Shown one piece after another: positions 11,301-19,308 of a stretch of 64,000 nt of DNA. This DNA is from Campylobacterota bacterium. GTDB taxonomy: Bacteria; Babelota; Babeliae; Babelales; RVW-14. Positions within the stretch are counted from its first letter, which is position 1. Each line of letters begins with the position of its first letter. The stretch lies in the NCBI GenBank assembly GCA_020633995.1, contig JACKCO010000003.1:372001-436000 (forward strand), given 5' to 3'. The notes below the pieces were generated by a model, which saw only the letters and a list, made by a program, of their open reading frames with translations, searched no databases and had not been told where the DNA came from. A program made the position numbers and the translations under genes.

Positions 11301-11345
11301 CTGGAGCAGGCGCAAGAGAAGCAAAGTGAGAGTTCTGATCAATAA
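8313..11345 (+). CDS. Large secreted protein with conserved Cys/His core and C-terminal ankyrin repeats
   Basis: 1010 residues from the ATG at 8313. I chose this start because GGGGGAA lies 7 bp upstream and it gives a clean signal peptide (MKCRLFCLVTVAAVLV). An in-frame TTG at 8289 is less likely. After the signal comes a conserved block (SLKGVDALFKPEYQLLSPSYG), then a long helical region, a central module shared with the next gene, and seven 34-35-residue ankyrin repeats from about residue 770 to the end. The central module has ADCGETSLRNFF (Cys412), NMCRVLRHL and GHFEL (His568). Conserved Cys and His could suggest a thiol enzyme, but no known family is recognised. An in-frame palindromic repeat lies at 9195-9221. 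Confidence 0.88.
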   Translation: MKCRLFCLVTVAAVLVSHSLVARPSVRSLKGVDALFKPEYQLLSPSYGCLFAESDIAQTLYRFVSEDFDKPLHDVLHTLFRLDADNINFRVQQSLSGFVSHLKPRHIGMLMGLVVLSRSIPNDIAAIIAEDIGLGLNAHAKDMKEKIDKAKAAVPNSGEIITLLSALGKNNQAALKKYEDLVSKIKNKQQLNRDDKKHKAILSFLTGNDFESIAPDFDWKENINPESRRRIEQIRGLQDENNRVGKAQKTLTSSVLELVKNLRLIDQEKRFPGLDQVSSGVIAASSGVISDQSNVIPAPEPGSILPLVLLNVFLWEKCFSRVDMQAYINGLRSVASDVFSSEEKLDADGQKAQYSLEETVKLKKELFSRISKEGDDALGAEEVMVGFFAQNRLPKPLCYGNAVFEGKSFADCGETSLRNFFNLLFFNDKTQKFDQEKIDKLEKEGFVIDEKIKVFYKSFPDCARGTTPQARNEWAKITSDINGVVYNNKNCEISSRNGGMKNMCRVLRHLIVFPADTPITDSLEDNVILYLWRGQTGDLTGGKVSGYFQGRSEIDFGKGLHWNFYQGHFELIIPAIERIYQASQYIQKCLTGQEQGKYNFVRTLIASFLAKEEAGLTDYVACLEKVTDEQKKRFALCLLEPRYVLRAVCVPFPREASLQAFGQYLANIRDNIDSTWFDRIIALTAELQFLRDADVVKIAQVLAEYSVDFDKYVQTFLPADKLKDFLINDIDYAFKVITFLWTLGNNDKYQEACFDFTSRLISEQRDIMQKRNAKQEGLLHAATRAENIEIIKVLQKFEGVDVNMQDDSGNTPLYAAVSQRNIEIVKVLLGSKGIDVNRQDLSGAAPLHRALLENNIEIAQELLKAEGIDVNKPNKPGDTPLHMAVSERNVKGVQVLRGAKGIEVNKPNKFGVTPLHLAVNREDEEVVQALLNFEGIAVNERDMSGATALLDAVKRGNFAIVNALFAKGADVSLKDKQGKSAIDVARENGFTEIVELLEQAQEKQSESSDQ
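9195..9221 (+). repeat. Palindromic repeat element inserted in frame within the ankyrin gene
   Basis: GTCATC-CCGGC-(C)n-GAGCCGGGATCC: a hairpin with CCCGGC (9200-9205) and GCCGGG (9212-9217) and flanks GTCAT/ATCC. Two intergenic copies with the same GTCAT-YCCCG...CGGGR-ATC design occur at 52836-52862 and 52959-52985. Here it is read in frame as VIPAPEPGSI. The paralogous gene lacks this stretch between its coiled region and the LLNVFLWE block. Confidence 0.7.
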
Positions 11346-11404
11346 AAACGGAAACTATAACTTTATTTTGAACGTTAGTTAATTTGTGCTTGGGGAGGGG
11401 TCTG

Positions 11405-14371
11405 ATGAACAGTAAAGTAAAAAATATTTTGTTGTTTTTTATGGGAGTCTTGTTGTTACCGCTCAATGCTCGTCCACCAGTGCGTTCACTCAAAGGGGTT
11501 GATGCGCTTTTCAAGCCTGAGTACCAGTTGCTCTCACCCAGTTATGGGTGCTTGTTTGCCGAGTCTGACATTGCTCAGACATTGTACCGGTTTGTTTTAC
11601 CTGAGTTTGACAAGCTATTGTATGATGTGTTGCATACCTTATTTTTTCTCAATAATGATAATATTAATTTTGGGGTTGCTACGTCTGGACTGCTAGCTGA
11701 TAAAAATCCTTTTCAGCTCGGTGTTATCATGGGGCTTGTAAATTCTGAAGATGCAAGTTTGTTAAAAAATTCATGTGAAGAACAAAAGAAGATAATCAAT
11801 AATATATTGGCTGGTCTTGCTGCTCAGTTGAAAGTTCAAGTTCCAGGTGAAACTGAGTGGAAAAGTTTTTTTCAAGCAATGAACGATATTTTTAAAGGCC
11901 AACCAAAGCAACTCAAAAAAAATATTTTTTCAAACGATGCAAAAAACCTTGCAACCGAATCAGTGCAAAAACGATGCATAAAAATGTTACTTGGGCGTTC
12001 GTTGGTGCCAGGAGATGCTGCCAATTGGAAAGACAACATAATAGAAGAGCGAAAAAAAGCACTTTTAGACGCTGAAAAGTTATGGTCAAATGTTACATTT
12101 TGCCAACAGCTGTTAGCTGAGAAAAAAACAAGCAAGATCTCAACATTTATTGGTACATGTAAAAAGGTTAATCGAGAAACAGCGTTGGGAAAAGATGTCG
12201 CAACAATTTTGTTGAACGTGTTTTTGTGGGAACGATGTTTTTCGCGTAAAGATTTACTTGATTATATTTCAGGTTTGCATGCTGTTACTCAACAATTTTT
12301 TCAAGAGGGTACAGATCTATTACCTGAAGAAACTCAATCGAGTTACTCCATGGGCGAAATTGAGCAGATAAAAAAGACTTTTTTTGAAGAAACTAACGAT
12401 TTAGAAATATTGACCGCGGAGCAAGTAGCCGTTAGTTTTTTGGGGCATTGTCCCTTGCCAAAAGAATTATCGTATAAAAATAATGTTCGCTATAAAGAAA
12501 ATTTATTTCCAGACTGTGGCGAAACTTCACTACGTAATTTTTTTAACTGTTTATTTTTTGATGAAACCACGCAACATTTTGAGCTGGATAAAATTCAAGC
12601 ACTTGAAAATAAGGGATTTGTATTTAAGCGTGAGTTGAAAGATTTTTATACACAATTTCCAACTCCTGCCGATGGTACGAATGCACATGCTCATGATGCT
12701 TGGGCTAGCTTAGTTTCGGGGTTGCCGGATGTTCACTATCAAAAAGGAAATTCGACAACTGGAGGATATGAAATTTCAGCGGGCGATACACAAGAACGCG
12801 TTGTAAATATGTGTAGGGTTATTAGAAATTTGATGACTAAGGTTCCTGAAGAACTGTCGGTTCACGATTCGCTTGAAAGTAATGTTATTACGGCGTTGTG
12901 GCGGGAACAGTTTAGTGATGCTGAAATTGTTATAAAGCAAGAAGCGAATATGGTGAGCATTACATTGGGTGCTTGTGTGTGGGATTTTATGTTCAGTCAC
13001 TTTGAATTTCGCGTTCATGAAGTCTATGAAGCTGATCATTCTTGGAATAATTGGTGGATTGAAAACAGTATTAAGTATGCAGCAAATGAGATCTATAATC
13101 GATTTTTGTTTGTTGTGTTAGCAAGTTTTTTTGCAAAAAAAATAGCTGATGTTGGAATATATTTATATTCTTTAGGTCAAGCTGATCAATTGGACCATTC
13201 ATTTAGATTTTTTTGTTTATGTTTGTTAAATCCCAGAAATATTTTACGCGATATTTCTTCTCCTTCGTTAGATTTTGATATTGAACCTGAGAATAAGTTT
13301 GATGTTCTGAGAGGATACGTAAAATTGATTAACGGGCTATTTTCTAGTAAGGGTGTTTTACACCTGCTTACTATTGTTGCTCGTGAGCGATTGCTAGATG
13401 ATACAAATATTACAGCGGTTGGTTTGGCTTTTGCTGATGAAGGGTATTCTTTTAAGGATGTATACAATATGTTCAAGCCTGACGACATGACGTGGCAACA
13501 ATTTATGCGTAATGACGAGCTTTATGGATTTAAAGTTATCGAATTTTTATGGGCGATTGGAAGGGGTGAAGGTCGTAGTCAGGAATGTTTAGAATTTTCC
13601 CAAAAGAACATTTTTAGTAATTTTTTGAATAAAAAAAATCATGCAGGTGAGAGTTTGTTGCATCTTGCAGCACGTATCAATAATGTTGAGATAGCAAGAG
13701 TTTTGCTGCAACTAAACAATGAGTTAGTTGGACAGGCAGCCGGTTTTAGGGTAGATAAGCGTATGCCTTTGCATACAGCAGCACTGTATAATAGTATTGA
13801 TATTGCTTCCCTGCTGCTTGAGCACAAAGCTCAAATAGATCCTCTTGACTCTAAAAACAATACTCCTTTACTGATAGCAGCACGCAATAATTATACTGAT
13901 CTTGTCATGCTACTGGTTAACAATAAAGCAGGGGTTAACCAGCAAGACGCTGAGAGGGAATGGACTCCTTTACACTGGGCTGTTGCCAACGATAATGTTA
14001 AGCTGGTCAATTTTTTGCTTGTTAACAATGCCGGGGTTAATGTTACAGCAGACGAGGGCAAGACTCCTTTATTTTTTGCTCGAAGTGCTGAAGTTGCCAA
14101 AATTTTAGTTGATGCTGGTGCTGAAGTTAGTCATAAAAGTATTAGAGGTAACACTCCTTTGTGTGTTGCTATTCATTGGGGGAATGTAGAGCTAGTACGT
14201 CTGTTGATTGAGCGTGGTGCAAAGGTAACAAGAACAGCGCTAAATATCACTACAACTTTTGAGATAAGTGATATTCTTAAAAAGGCAGCAGAAAAAGAAG
14301 GCATAGAAGAAGATTATAATTATGATGACCCAGCAGATTACACTGGGTATGAATCGCCAAGCATTGACTAG
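11405..14371 (+). CDS. Large secreted protein with conserved Cys/His core and C-terminal ankyrin repeats (paralog of preceding gene)
   Basis: 988 residues from ATG 11405, preceded by GGGGAGGGG; an upstream in-frame TTG (11384) is rejected. Signal peptide MNSKVKNILLFFMGVLLLPLNA. Same plan as the preceding gene: the SLKGVDALFKPEY block, a central module with PDCGETSLRNFF (Cys371), NMCRVIRNL and SHFEF (His532), then about seven ankyrin repeats and an acidic Tyr/Asp-rich tail. Cys-His spacing is 161 residues, against 156 in the paralog. The 5' block is almost identical in DNA to the paralog (77 identical bases at 11498-11574), whereas most of the protein has diverged. It follows the first gene by 59 bp, so co-transcription is likely. 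Probable host-interaction protein; no function is established. Confidence 0.88.
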   Translation: MNSKVKNILLFFMGVLLLPLNARPPVRSLKGVDALFKPEYQLLSPSYGCLFAESDIAQTLYRFVLPEFDKLLYDVLHTLFFLNNDNINFGVATSGLLADKNPFQLGVIMGLVNSEDASLLKNSCEEQKKIINNILAGLAAQLKVQVPGETEWKSFFQAMNDIFKGQPKQLKKNIFSNDAKNLATESVQKRCIKMLLGRSLVPGDAANWKDNIIEERKKALLDAEKLWSNVTFCQQLLAEKKTSKISTFIGTCKKVNRETALGKDVATILLNVFLWERCFSRKDLLDYISGLHAVTQQFFQEGTDLLPEETQSSYSMGEIEQIKKTFFEETNDLEILTAEQVAVSFLGHCPLPKELSYKNNVRYKENLFPDCGETSLRNFFNCLFFDETTQHFELDKIQALENKGFVFKRELKDFYTQFPTPADGTNAHAHDAWASLVSGLPDVHYQKGNSTTGGYEISAGDTQERVVNMCRVIRNLMTKVPEELSVHDSLESNVITALWREQFSDAEIVIKQEANMVSITLGACVWDFMFSHFEFRVHEVYEADHSWNNWWIENSIKYAANEIYNRFLFVVLASFFAKKIADVGIYLYSLGQADQLDHSFRFFCLCLLNPRNILRDISSPSLDFDIEPENKFDVLRGYVKLINGLFSSKGVLHLLTIVARERLLDDTNITAVGLAFADEGYSFKDVYNMFKPDDMTWQQFMRNDELYGFKVIEFLWAIGRGEGRSQECLEFSQKNIFSNFLNKKNHAGESLLHLAARINNVEIARVLLQLNNELVGQAAGFRVDKRMPLHTAALYNSIDIASLLLEHKAQIDPLDSKNNTPLLIAARNNYTDLVMLLVNNKAGVNQQDAEREWTPLHWAVANDNVKLVNFLLVNNAGVNVTADEGKTPLFFARSAEVAKILVDAGAEVSHKSIRGNTPLCVAIHWGNVELVRLLIERGAKVTRTALNITTTFEISDILKKAAEKEGIEEDYNYDDPADYTGYESPSID

Positions 14372-14380
14372 ATTTTTGTA

Positions 14381-14644
14381 TCAGCTGGTCTGAGTTTTTA
14401 CGAATTCGGGTTCTATTTTGAATTTTTCTATTTTCCTGTAGAGTGTGCTGCGTCCGATGCCAAGCATCTTTGCGGCTAAAAAATAATTATTATTTGTTTC
14501 TCGCAGTGCGATTTCAATGATGCTTTTTTCAACTTCTTCCATGATAAGTGGATGAATGTTTCCTTGGCCATCATTGCCGATGCCATGGATCATCTGTTTG
14601 ACCTGCTTGTTGAGGAGTTGATACAAAGAGAGGGGGGTATTCAT
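14381..14644 (-). CDS. Fis-family DNA-binding protein
   Basis: 87 residues, close to the usual ~98 of Fis. The C-terminal half is a clear HTH_8 motif (NNYFLAAKMLGIGRSTLYRKIEKF), as in Fis and the DNA-binding end of NtrC-type activators. No AAA+ or receiver domain is attached, so it would be a stand-alone nucleoid-associated or regulatory protein. It converges with the large ankyrin gene, with 9 bp between stops. No good Shine-Dalgarno precedes ATG 14644, so the start could lie at a later Met. Target genes cannot be inferred. Confidence 0.8.
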   Translation of the reverse strand: MNTPLSLYQLLNKQVKQMIHGIGNDGQGNIHPLIMEEVEKSIIEIALRETNNNYFLAAKMLGIGRSTLYRKIEKFKIEPEFVKTQTS

Positions 14645-14739
14645 AGGCGCTTAAGTAGTTTGATTTTTCACATTACCGAATTCACGTTTATCTAAGATAT
14701 GGTTAGAATTCTAGAAAAAACGATGGCAATAAGCAAGAA

Positions 14740-14769
14740 TAAATAAAAGTTAGATGGGTATACATCTAA
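14740..14769 (-). terminator. Possible weak terminator after holA
   Basis: 7-bp inverted repeat TTAGATG/CATCTAA (14750-14756 and 14763-14769) with a 6-nt loop, followed on the minus strand by CTTTTATTTATT. The stem is AT-rich, so the call is tentative. It would end the long rpo-rpsO-pnp-holA block. Confidence 0.35.
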
Positions 14770-14775
14770 AAAGGT

Positions 14776-15741
14776 TTATTTTTGTGGCAGGAAGTGCTTT
14801 GCATAAAAAAGATCAAGTGAGGTAAAAGTTGAGCCTCGTTTGATTGAGTAATCAATTGTGTAAAGCATGCTGTAGGCATCTGCAAGATCTGAAAGCTTAA
14901 ATGTTTTCCAATGTCTATTTAAAAAAGAGTAAGGCAAGCGGTAGCTCATACGCTTTGCATGAACAAAATTTTGAGCAGCCAGAAATTTTTTAACGTGGTA
15001 GGCTCGCCAGATTTGCTCAGACCAGAACGTGACCCAAAAAACATCTGGATATTCATCTTTTACTTGTGTCCATGTAGAAAAAAACTCAGGAGCATTTTTT
15101 GCAAAAAAATGTTCAGAAAGTTGATTGAGTGATGGCAACTCTGTACTGAGCAAACGAAGGACGTAGTCATGCGTTTCGCTGGCAGTTTTTGGATTGATGA
15201 GGTCAATATAACAACTGAGCATACAGGCTTGATCAAGGCTCATGCTTTGTACAGAGCTAAAAATTTTTTTGATAATTGCTTGTTTTCCCTGACTATGCTT
15301 AAGTGTCAAAAAGGTTGATAAAGCGCTGAAGGTTTTGTGGTCAACGGCCTGATCGAGTACTATGGTTTGAATGTCCTTAGATGGTTTATTTTTGAGCTCT
15401 GGGATAAAAAAAGTAACGTAGTGAGGACCCCTGTAAGCAAGCAGAAAGGTTATAATTTCTTCTCGTTGTTTTTTGTTTTTAATTTCTTCAATATTGCCCA
15501 GCAAGAAAAAGAGTTGTTGCCCCAAAATCGTTTGAGAAAGCTGTGCATTCAGACTATTTTTATCAAGTGTAGAACTATCAAGTTTTCGCTTTGGGGCGGG
15601 TAGCGTGTTTACTAAATCTAGGTGTTTGAATACATCATGAAAAAAAGTTGGCTGATAACTGGGGCCAGTAAAGCAAAATACACGAGTGCTCTGCCAAAAT
15701 GATGATGAAGATGCGTTATCAAGAAAGATTTTAAGATTCAT
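14776..15741 (-). CDS. holA: DNA polymerase III delta subunit-like protein
   Basis: 321 residues from the ATG at 15741, which overlaps the end of the lptE-like gene by 11 bp; a longer reading to 15810 would overlap more and adds a non-homologous extension. The delta subunit opens the sliding clamp during clamp loading. Similarity is weak. Support comes from an N-terminal FCFTGPSYQ segment, a central region LLGNIEEIKNKKQREEI followed by VTFFIPELK, the C-terminal helical end LADAYSMLYTIDYSIKRG like the family's 'L..LD..iK.G', and gene order: lptE followed by holA is a classic pairing (as in E. coli leuS-lptE-holA). Without that context this would be a hypothetical protein. Confidence 0.6.
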   Translation of the reverse strand: MNLKIFLDNASSSSFWQSTRVFCFTGPSYQPTFFHDVFKHLDLVNTLPAPKRKLDSSTLDKNSLNAQLSQTILGQQLFFLLGNIEEIKNKKQREEIITFLLAYRGPHYVTFFIPELKNKPSKDIQTIVLDQAVDHKTFSALSTFLTLKHSQGKQAIIKKIFSSVQSMSLDQACMLSCYIDLINPKTASETHDYVLRLLSTELPSLNQLSEHFFAKNAPEFFSTWTQVKDEYPDVFWVTFWSEQIWRAYHVKKFLAAQNFVHAKRMSYRLPYSFLNRHWKTFKLSDLADAYSMLYTIDYSIKRGSTFTSLDLFYAKHFLPQK

Positions 15742-16369
15742 TGTCTTTATCAACTGCTTGCAAAAGTATTGGCCTAAAATGATGTTCAATTTTTGGCACA
15801 ATACGTGCAATCAATTTTTTATACTCGTAATGTTCAAAGTCAGTATTTAGGATAGGATTTTTTGGACGAGAAAGCGAGCTTGAGTGTGTAAATACCTTAT
15901 GCCCAATTTTTTTGTCATTATCATCAAGCAACGTACATTCAAGCTCAAGGCGCATAATTACGTGTGCAAGTAAAACATCGGGCGATACAAATTTTTGTAT
16001 GGTATCAAGATTTTTAATCACGGTAATCAGTGTATACTGTGCTTCTTGTTTGTCAGTAAGTATGTAGCCAAGCTGTTGATAGCGCTGAGTAAATGCCTCG
16101 TACACAGTTGGTACAAGGTTATCAAAGACGTGCGTGTTTTTGGGGAGTGCTATGTGAAGACGAATAGTATGTTTGTGAATCTGCCCAAAAACGGAGTGAG
16201 TTTGTTTACCTTGGCGAGAGCAAGAGGTTAGCGCTAAAGTTGCCGATGCAAGCACTAAAAAGGTCGATTTTTTTAATGATAGCTGCTTAGACAACGTGCT
16301 ACTTAGCCATTCGGTTGCCAAGGCTAAAAAACGCAGGCTTTTTTTGAGCATGTTCGCGCTTTCGTGCAA
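15731..16369 (-). CDS. LptE-like lipoprotein
   Basis: Contains a lipobox at the end of a signal peptide (ASATLALTSC), so it is a predicted lipoprotein. The mature part has an LptE-like layout: an IRLHIALPKNTHVF strand, VYEAFTQRYQQLGY, QYTLITVIKN and a C-terminal helix. LptE plugs LptD during LPS export at the outer membrane. The coordinates give the longest reading (212 residues), which overlaps rph by 71 bp. An in-frame TTG at 16294, 7 nt after the rph stop, would give a compact 25-residue signal (MSKQLSLKKSTFLV...) and is biologically attractive, but it has no clear Shine-Dalgarno. Placement just before holA supports the assignment. Confidence 0.6.
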   Translation of the reverse strand: MHESANMLKKSLRFLALATEWLSSTLSKQLSLKKSTFLVLASATLALTSCSRQGKQTHSVFGQIHKHTIRLHIALPKNTHVFDNLVPTVYEAFTQRYQQLGYILTDKQEAQYTLITVIKNLDTIQKFVSPDVLLAHVIMRLELECTLLDDNDKKIGHKVFTHSSSLSRPKNPILNTDFEHYEYKKLIARIVPKIEHHFRPILLQAVDKDNES

Positions 16370-17132
16370 GTTGTTTTGTTGCGGGCTGCAACCTACGCTC
16401 GAGTTCGGGCATAGTTATTTTTGCACACTCAGTGAAAAGTTGTTGAATACTTTGTTGAGCGTAGATCCTGAGTAGTTCAAACTGTTGCCAGCTAATAGGA
16501 GTCTTTTCAGCGGTTCCTTGGATTTCAATAATATTGTTATCGGTATTCATAACAAAATTGAAATCGGCATCAGCGTTGCTGTCTTCGTTATATGTTAGGT
16601 CAACAATAACGTCATCACCAACGATACCAGCAGAAATTGCGGCAATTGGTGTTAGGTAAATATTTGCTTTGGTCTGGCCTTGGGCAAACCAACGCTTGCA
16701 TGCGTGCTTTAGCGCAAGACTCGCTGCGGTAATTGCACTGACACGAGTGCCGCCATCAGCTTGCAAGACATCACAGTCGATAATAATGGTTTTCTCTCCC
16801 AAGCTGTCAAGGTCGACTGTTGTGCGCAGGCTACGGCCAATCAAACGTGAAATTTCTATATTGCGCGAATTTTTTTGAGCCATGCTTGATTCACGTTTAG
16901 TTCGCTGGTGAGTTGCTGTTGGAAGCATCGCATATTCAGCGGTTAACCAGCCAACACCTTGACCCTTTAAAAAAGGCGGGACACCCTGTTGGAGGGTAAC
17001 ACTTGCTTGTACTTTTGTTCTGCCCAGCTCAAAAAGGATGGTGGCGTCGGCATAACCTTGTTGGTCGCATTGTATTGAAATAGGGCGCAATTGATCATGC
17101 GCCCTATTATTTTCTCGTATCAGTTTTTCCAT
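16299..17132 (-). CDS. rph: Ribonuclease PH
   Basis: 277 residues; phosphate-dependent 3'-5' exonuclease that trims tRNA 3' ends. Family signatures: GWLTAEYAMLPTATHQRTKRE, the NIEISRLIGRSLR segment, ADGGTRVSAITAA and PIAAISAGIV. The C-terminal ~35 residues (ARKREHAQKKPAFFSLGNRMAK) extend past the usual end. It starts 14 bp after the pnp stop, so two related phosphorolytic RNases are adjacent. Codons 9-18 form a perfect hairpin (17079-17108). Confidence 0.96.
   Translation of the reverse strand: MEKLIRENNRAHDQLRPISIQCDQQGYADATILFELGRTKVQASVTLQQGVPPFLKGQGVGWLTAEYAMLPTATHQRTKRESSMAQKNSRNIEISRLIGRSLRTTVDLDSLGEKTIIIDCDVLQADGGTRVSAITAASLALKHACKRWFAQGQTKANIYLTPIAAISAGIVGDDVIVDLTYNEDSNADADFNFVMNTDNNIIEIQGTAEKTPISWQQFELLRIYAQQSIQQLFTECAKITMPELERRLQPATKQLARKREHAQKKPAFFSLGNRMAK
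17079..17108 (-). promoter_or_regulatory. Strong hairpin inside the 5' coding region of rph
   Basis: Perfect 11-bp inverted repeat AATAGGGCGCA / TGCGCCCTATT (17079-17089 and 17098-17108) with an 8-nt loop, about 25 nt downstream of the rph start codon. The sequence after the stem on the minus strand is only weakly T-rich, so it may reduce read-through or translation, or protect a pnp 3' end. Confidence 0.5.
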
Positions 17133-17146
17133 TTATTCGCTAGGCC

Positions 17147-19252
17147 CTAGTTTTTCTTTTGATGTTCAAGTTCTGGAGCGACCAAGCGAATACGGCCAGT
17201 TTCTTTGTCATATGCTGTTACCTTGACCGTCAGTGGATCACCAACTTTGTATTCTTGGTCAATAGTGCGCTGCTTATCGCGAGCAATACTTGAGACGTGT
17301 ACCAAGCCTTCTTTGCCAGCAACCAGTTCAACAAAAAGACCAAAGTCTGCAAACCGCCTGATAATACCTTCAAACGTACTGCCGACCTCGATGTCGCCAG
17401 CAAGAATGCGAACCCAACGTTCCGCCTTTTTCAAGGACTCTCCATCTTTGGAGTAAATCTTGACTAGGCCGTCATCTTCAATGTCGATTTGCGTATCTGT
17501 TTGAGCAATAATTTCTTTAATATTTTTACCGCCCGGTCCAATGATAGCACCAATTTTGTCTTGTGGAATTTTAAATGAAAAAACACGAGGCGCAAGCGGA
17601 GAAACTTCTTTTCGTGGTGCGTCCATAACCGCGCTCATTTTTTCTAAGATGTGAAGCCGTGCAGCGCGCGCTTGTTCAAGTGATTTGACCAATACTTCTC
17701 GTGGTAGGCCGACTTTATCTTTAATGTCGAGCTGGAAGGCCATAATACCACTCTTGGTTCCGGTAACTTTGAAATCCATAAGACCAAATCCGTCTTCAGT
17801 GCCAAGAATATCGGTAAGCACTTGGTAATCGCCTGTTGAGCTTTTAACAAGCCCCATGGCAATACCGCCAACCATGTCTTTGATTGGTACTCCGGCGTCC
17901 ATTAATGCCATGGTAGTTGCACACACGCTTGCCATTGATGATGAGCCGTTTGACTCAAGAACATCAGTAATAGAACGAACGGTGTAAGGGAACTCTTCCT
18001 GGCTAGGGAGAACGTTAAGAAATGATGTTTCAGCTAAATAGCCGTGACCAATCTCACGTCTACCAACGCCACGAATCGGTTTAACTTCACCTGTGCAAAA
18101 CGGTGGGAAGTTGTAGTGAAGCATAAAACAACGCTCTTGACTGCCACCAATGAGCGTCTCAATTTTTTGCGAATCTTGTCCACTTCCAAGTGTCAAGCTT
18201 GAAAGTACTTGAGTTTCGCCACGTTGAAAAAGACCTGAACCGTGTACACACGGAAGCATACCTGTTTCAACAGTAATATCACGTACCCGATCGAATGGGC
18301 GATCATCAATACGTTTGCCTTTTTTGATAATGGCATCAGGCAAGGCTTCTTTAAAAATTTCATCACACAGGTAGTTTACAACAGAAGATGAAACCCCTTC
18401 AGCATTCATTTCAGCTGAAAGTGTGCTGAACAAATCTGTGTAGAGTTTTTGAACAGCCTTGTTACGTTCAGCTTTTTTGGGCGATACAAAAAATGCCTCA
18501 ATGAAGTTGGAAGGCAATGCATTTTTGATTTTTTCTTTCCAACCTGCCCAGTCAACAGTCTGCGTAACTTCACGCTTCTGTACACCAAGCTCTTTCTGGA
18601 TTGAGACTTGCCAAGCAACTTGTTTTTTAATGACCTCATGTGCCGAGAACAATAAGTCAATCAATTCATCTTCAGCAAGATTATTGCAGTGACCTTCAAC
18701 CATACTGATGCCATTTTCTGTTCCAGCAATGACAATGTCTGAATCGGAATTTTCAACAGATTCATGGTCAAGGTTGAATGCCCACTTACCGTCTTTTTTG
18801 CTTGCTTGTACAGCACCAATTGGCCCTAAGAATGGAATATCTGAAACGGTTAACGCAAGTGATGCACTCAGCATACCAAGGATGCTTGTTGGAAATTTGC
18901 CGTCTGATGAATATACTGTTGAAAGAACTTGAACTTCATTAAAAAAGAAATGAGGGAAGAGTGGTCTGATAGGGCGATCAATAAGACGTGAAGTTAAAAC
19001 CTCAATGTCACTGAGTCTGCCTTCTCGTTTAATGTAACCACCAGGAATACGTCCCGCAGCTGAAGTACGCTCTCTGTATTCAACAGTGAGTGGAAAAAAT
19101 CCTATGAAGTCTTTTGCTTCTTTTGCTCCGACGGCTGTTGTCAAAACAACATTTTTTCCAGCTTTAATCCATACAGCACCATCTGCTTGGCGTGCATATT
19201 TTCCAATTTCGACTTCCAGTCCAAGTTCAGGTGCTTGAAATGCTTTGTGCAT
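17147..19252 (-). CDS. pnp: Polyribonucleotide nucleotidyltransferase (PNPase)
   Basis: 701 residues from ATG 19252 (GGAG just upstream); a TTG five codons earlier is rejected. Phosphorolytic 3'-5' exoribonuclease and degradosome core. Two RNase PH-like domains (first with GRIPGGYIKREGRLSD and SRLIDRPIRPLF; second with GSGLFQRGETQ, RREIGHGYLAE and DAGVPI), then a KH domain (IGAIIGPGGKNIKEI), then an S1 domain (VGSTFEGIIRRFADFGLFVEL). It lies downstream of rpsO, the usual bacterial order. Confidence 0.98.
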   Translation of the reverse strand: MHKAFQAPELGLEVEIGKYARQADGAVWIKAGKNVVLTTAVGAKEAKDFIGFFPLTVEYRERTSAAGRIPGGYIKREGRLSDIEVLTSRLIDRPIRPLFPHFFFNEVQVLSTVYSSDGKFPTSILGMLSASLALTVSDIPFLGPIGAVQASKKDGKWAFNLDHESVENSDSDIVIAGTENGISMVEGHCNNLAEDELIDLLFSAHEVIKKQVAWQVSIQKELGVQKREVTQTVDWAGWKEKIKNALPSNFIEAFFVSPKKAERNKAVQKLYTDLFSTLSAEMNAEGVSSSVVNYLCDEIFKEALPDAIIKKGKRIDDRPFDRVRDITVETGMLPCVHGSGLFQRGETQVLSSLTLGSGQDSQKIETLIGGSQERCFMLHYNFPPFCTGEVKPIRGVGRREIGHGYLAETSFLNVLPSQEEFPYTVRSITDVLESNGSSSMASVCATTMALMDAGVPIKDMVGGIAMGLVKSSTGDYQVLTDILGTEDGFGLMDFKVTGTKSGIMAFQLDIKDKVGLPREVLVKSLEQARAARLHILEKMSAVMDAPRKEVSPLAPRVFSFKIPQDKIGAIIGPGGKNIKEIIAQTDTQIDIEDDGLVKIYSKDGESLKKAERWVRILAGDIEVGSTFEGIIRRFADFGLFVELVAGKEGLVHVSSIARDKQRTIDQEYKVGDPLTVKVTAYDKETGRIRLVAPELEHQKKN

Positions 19253-19308
19253 ACATTTGCTCCGCAAATTTTAAATTTAAAATATCTACAAATAAGGAGG
19301 ACACGTTT

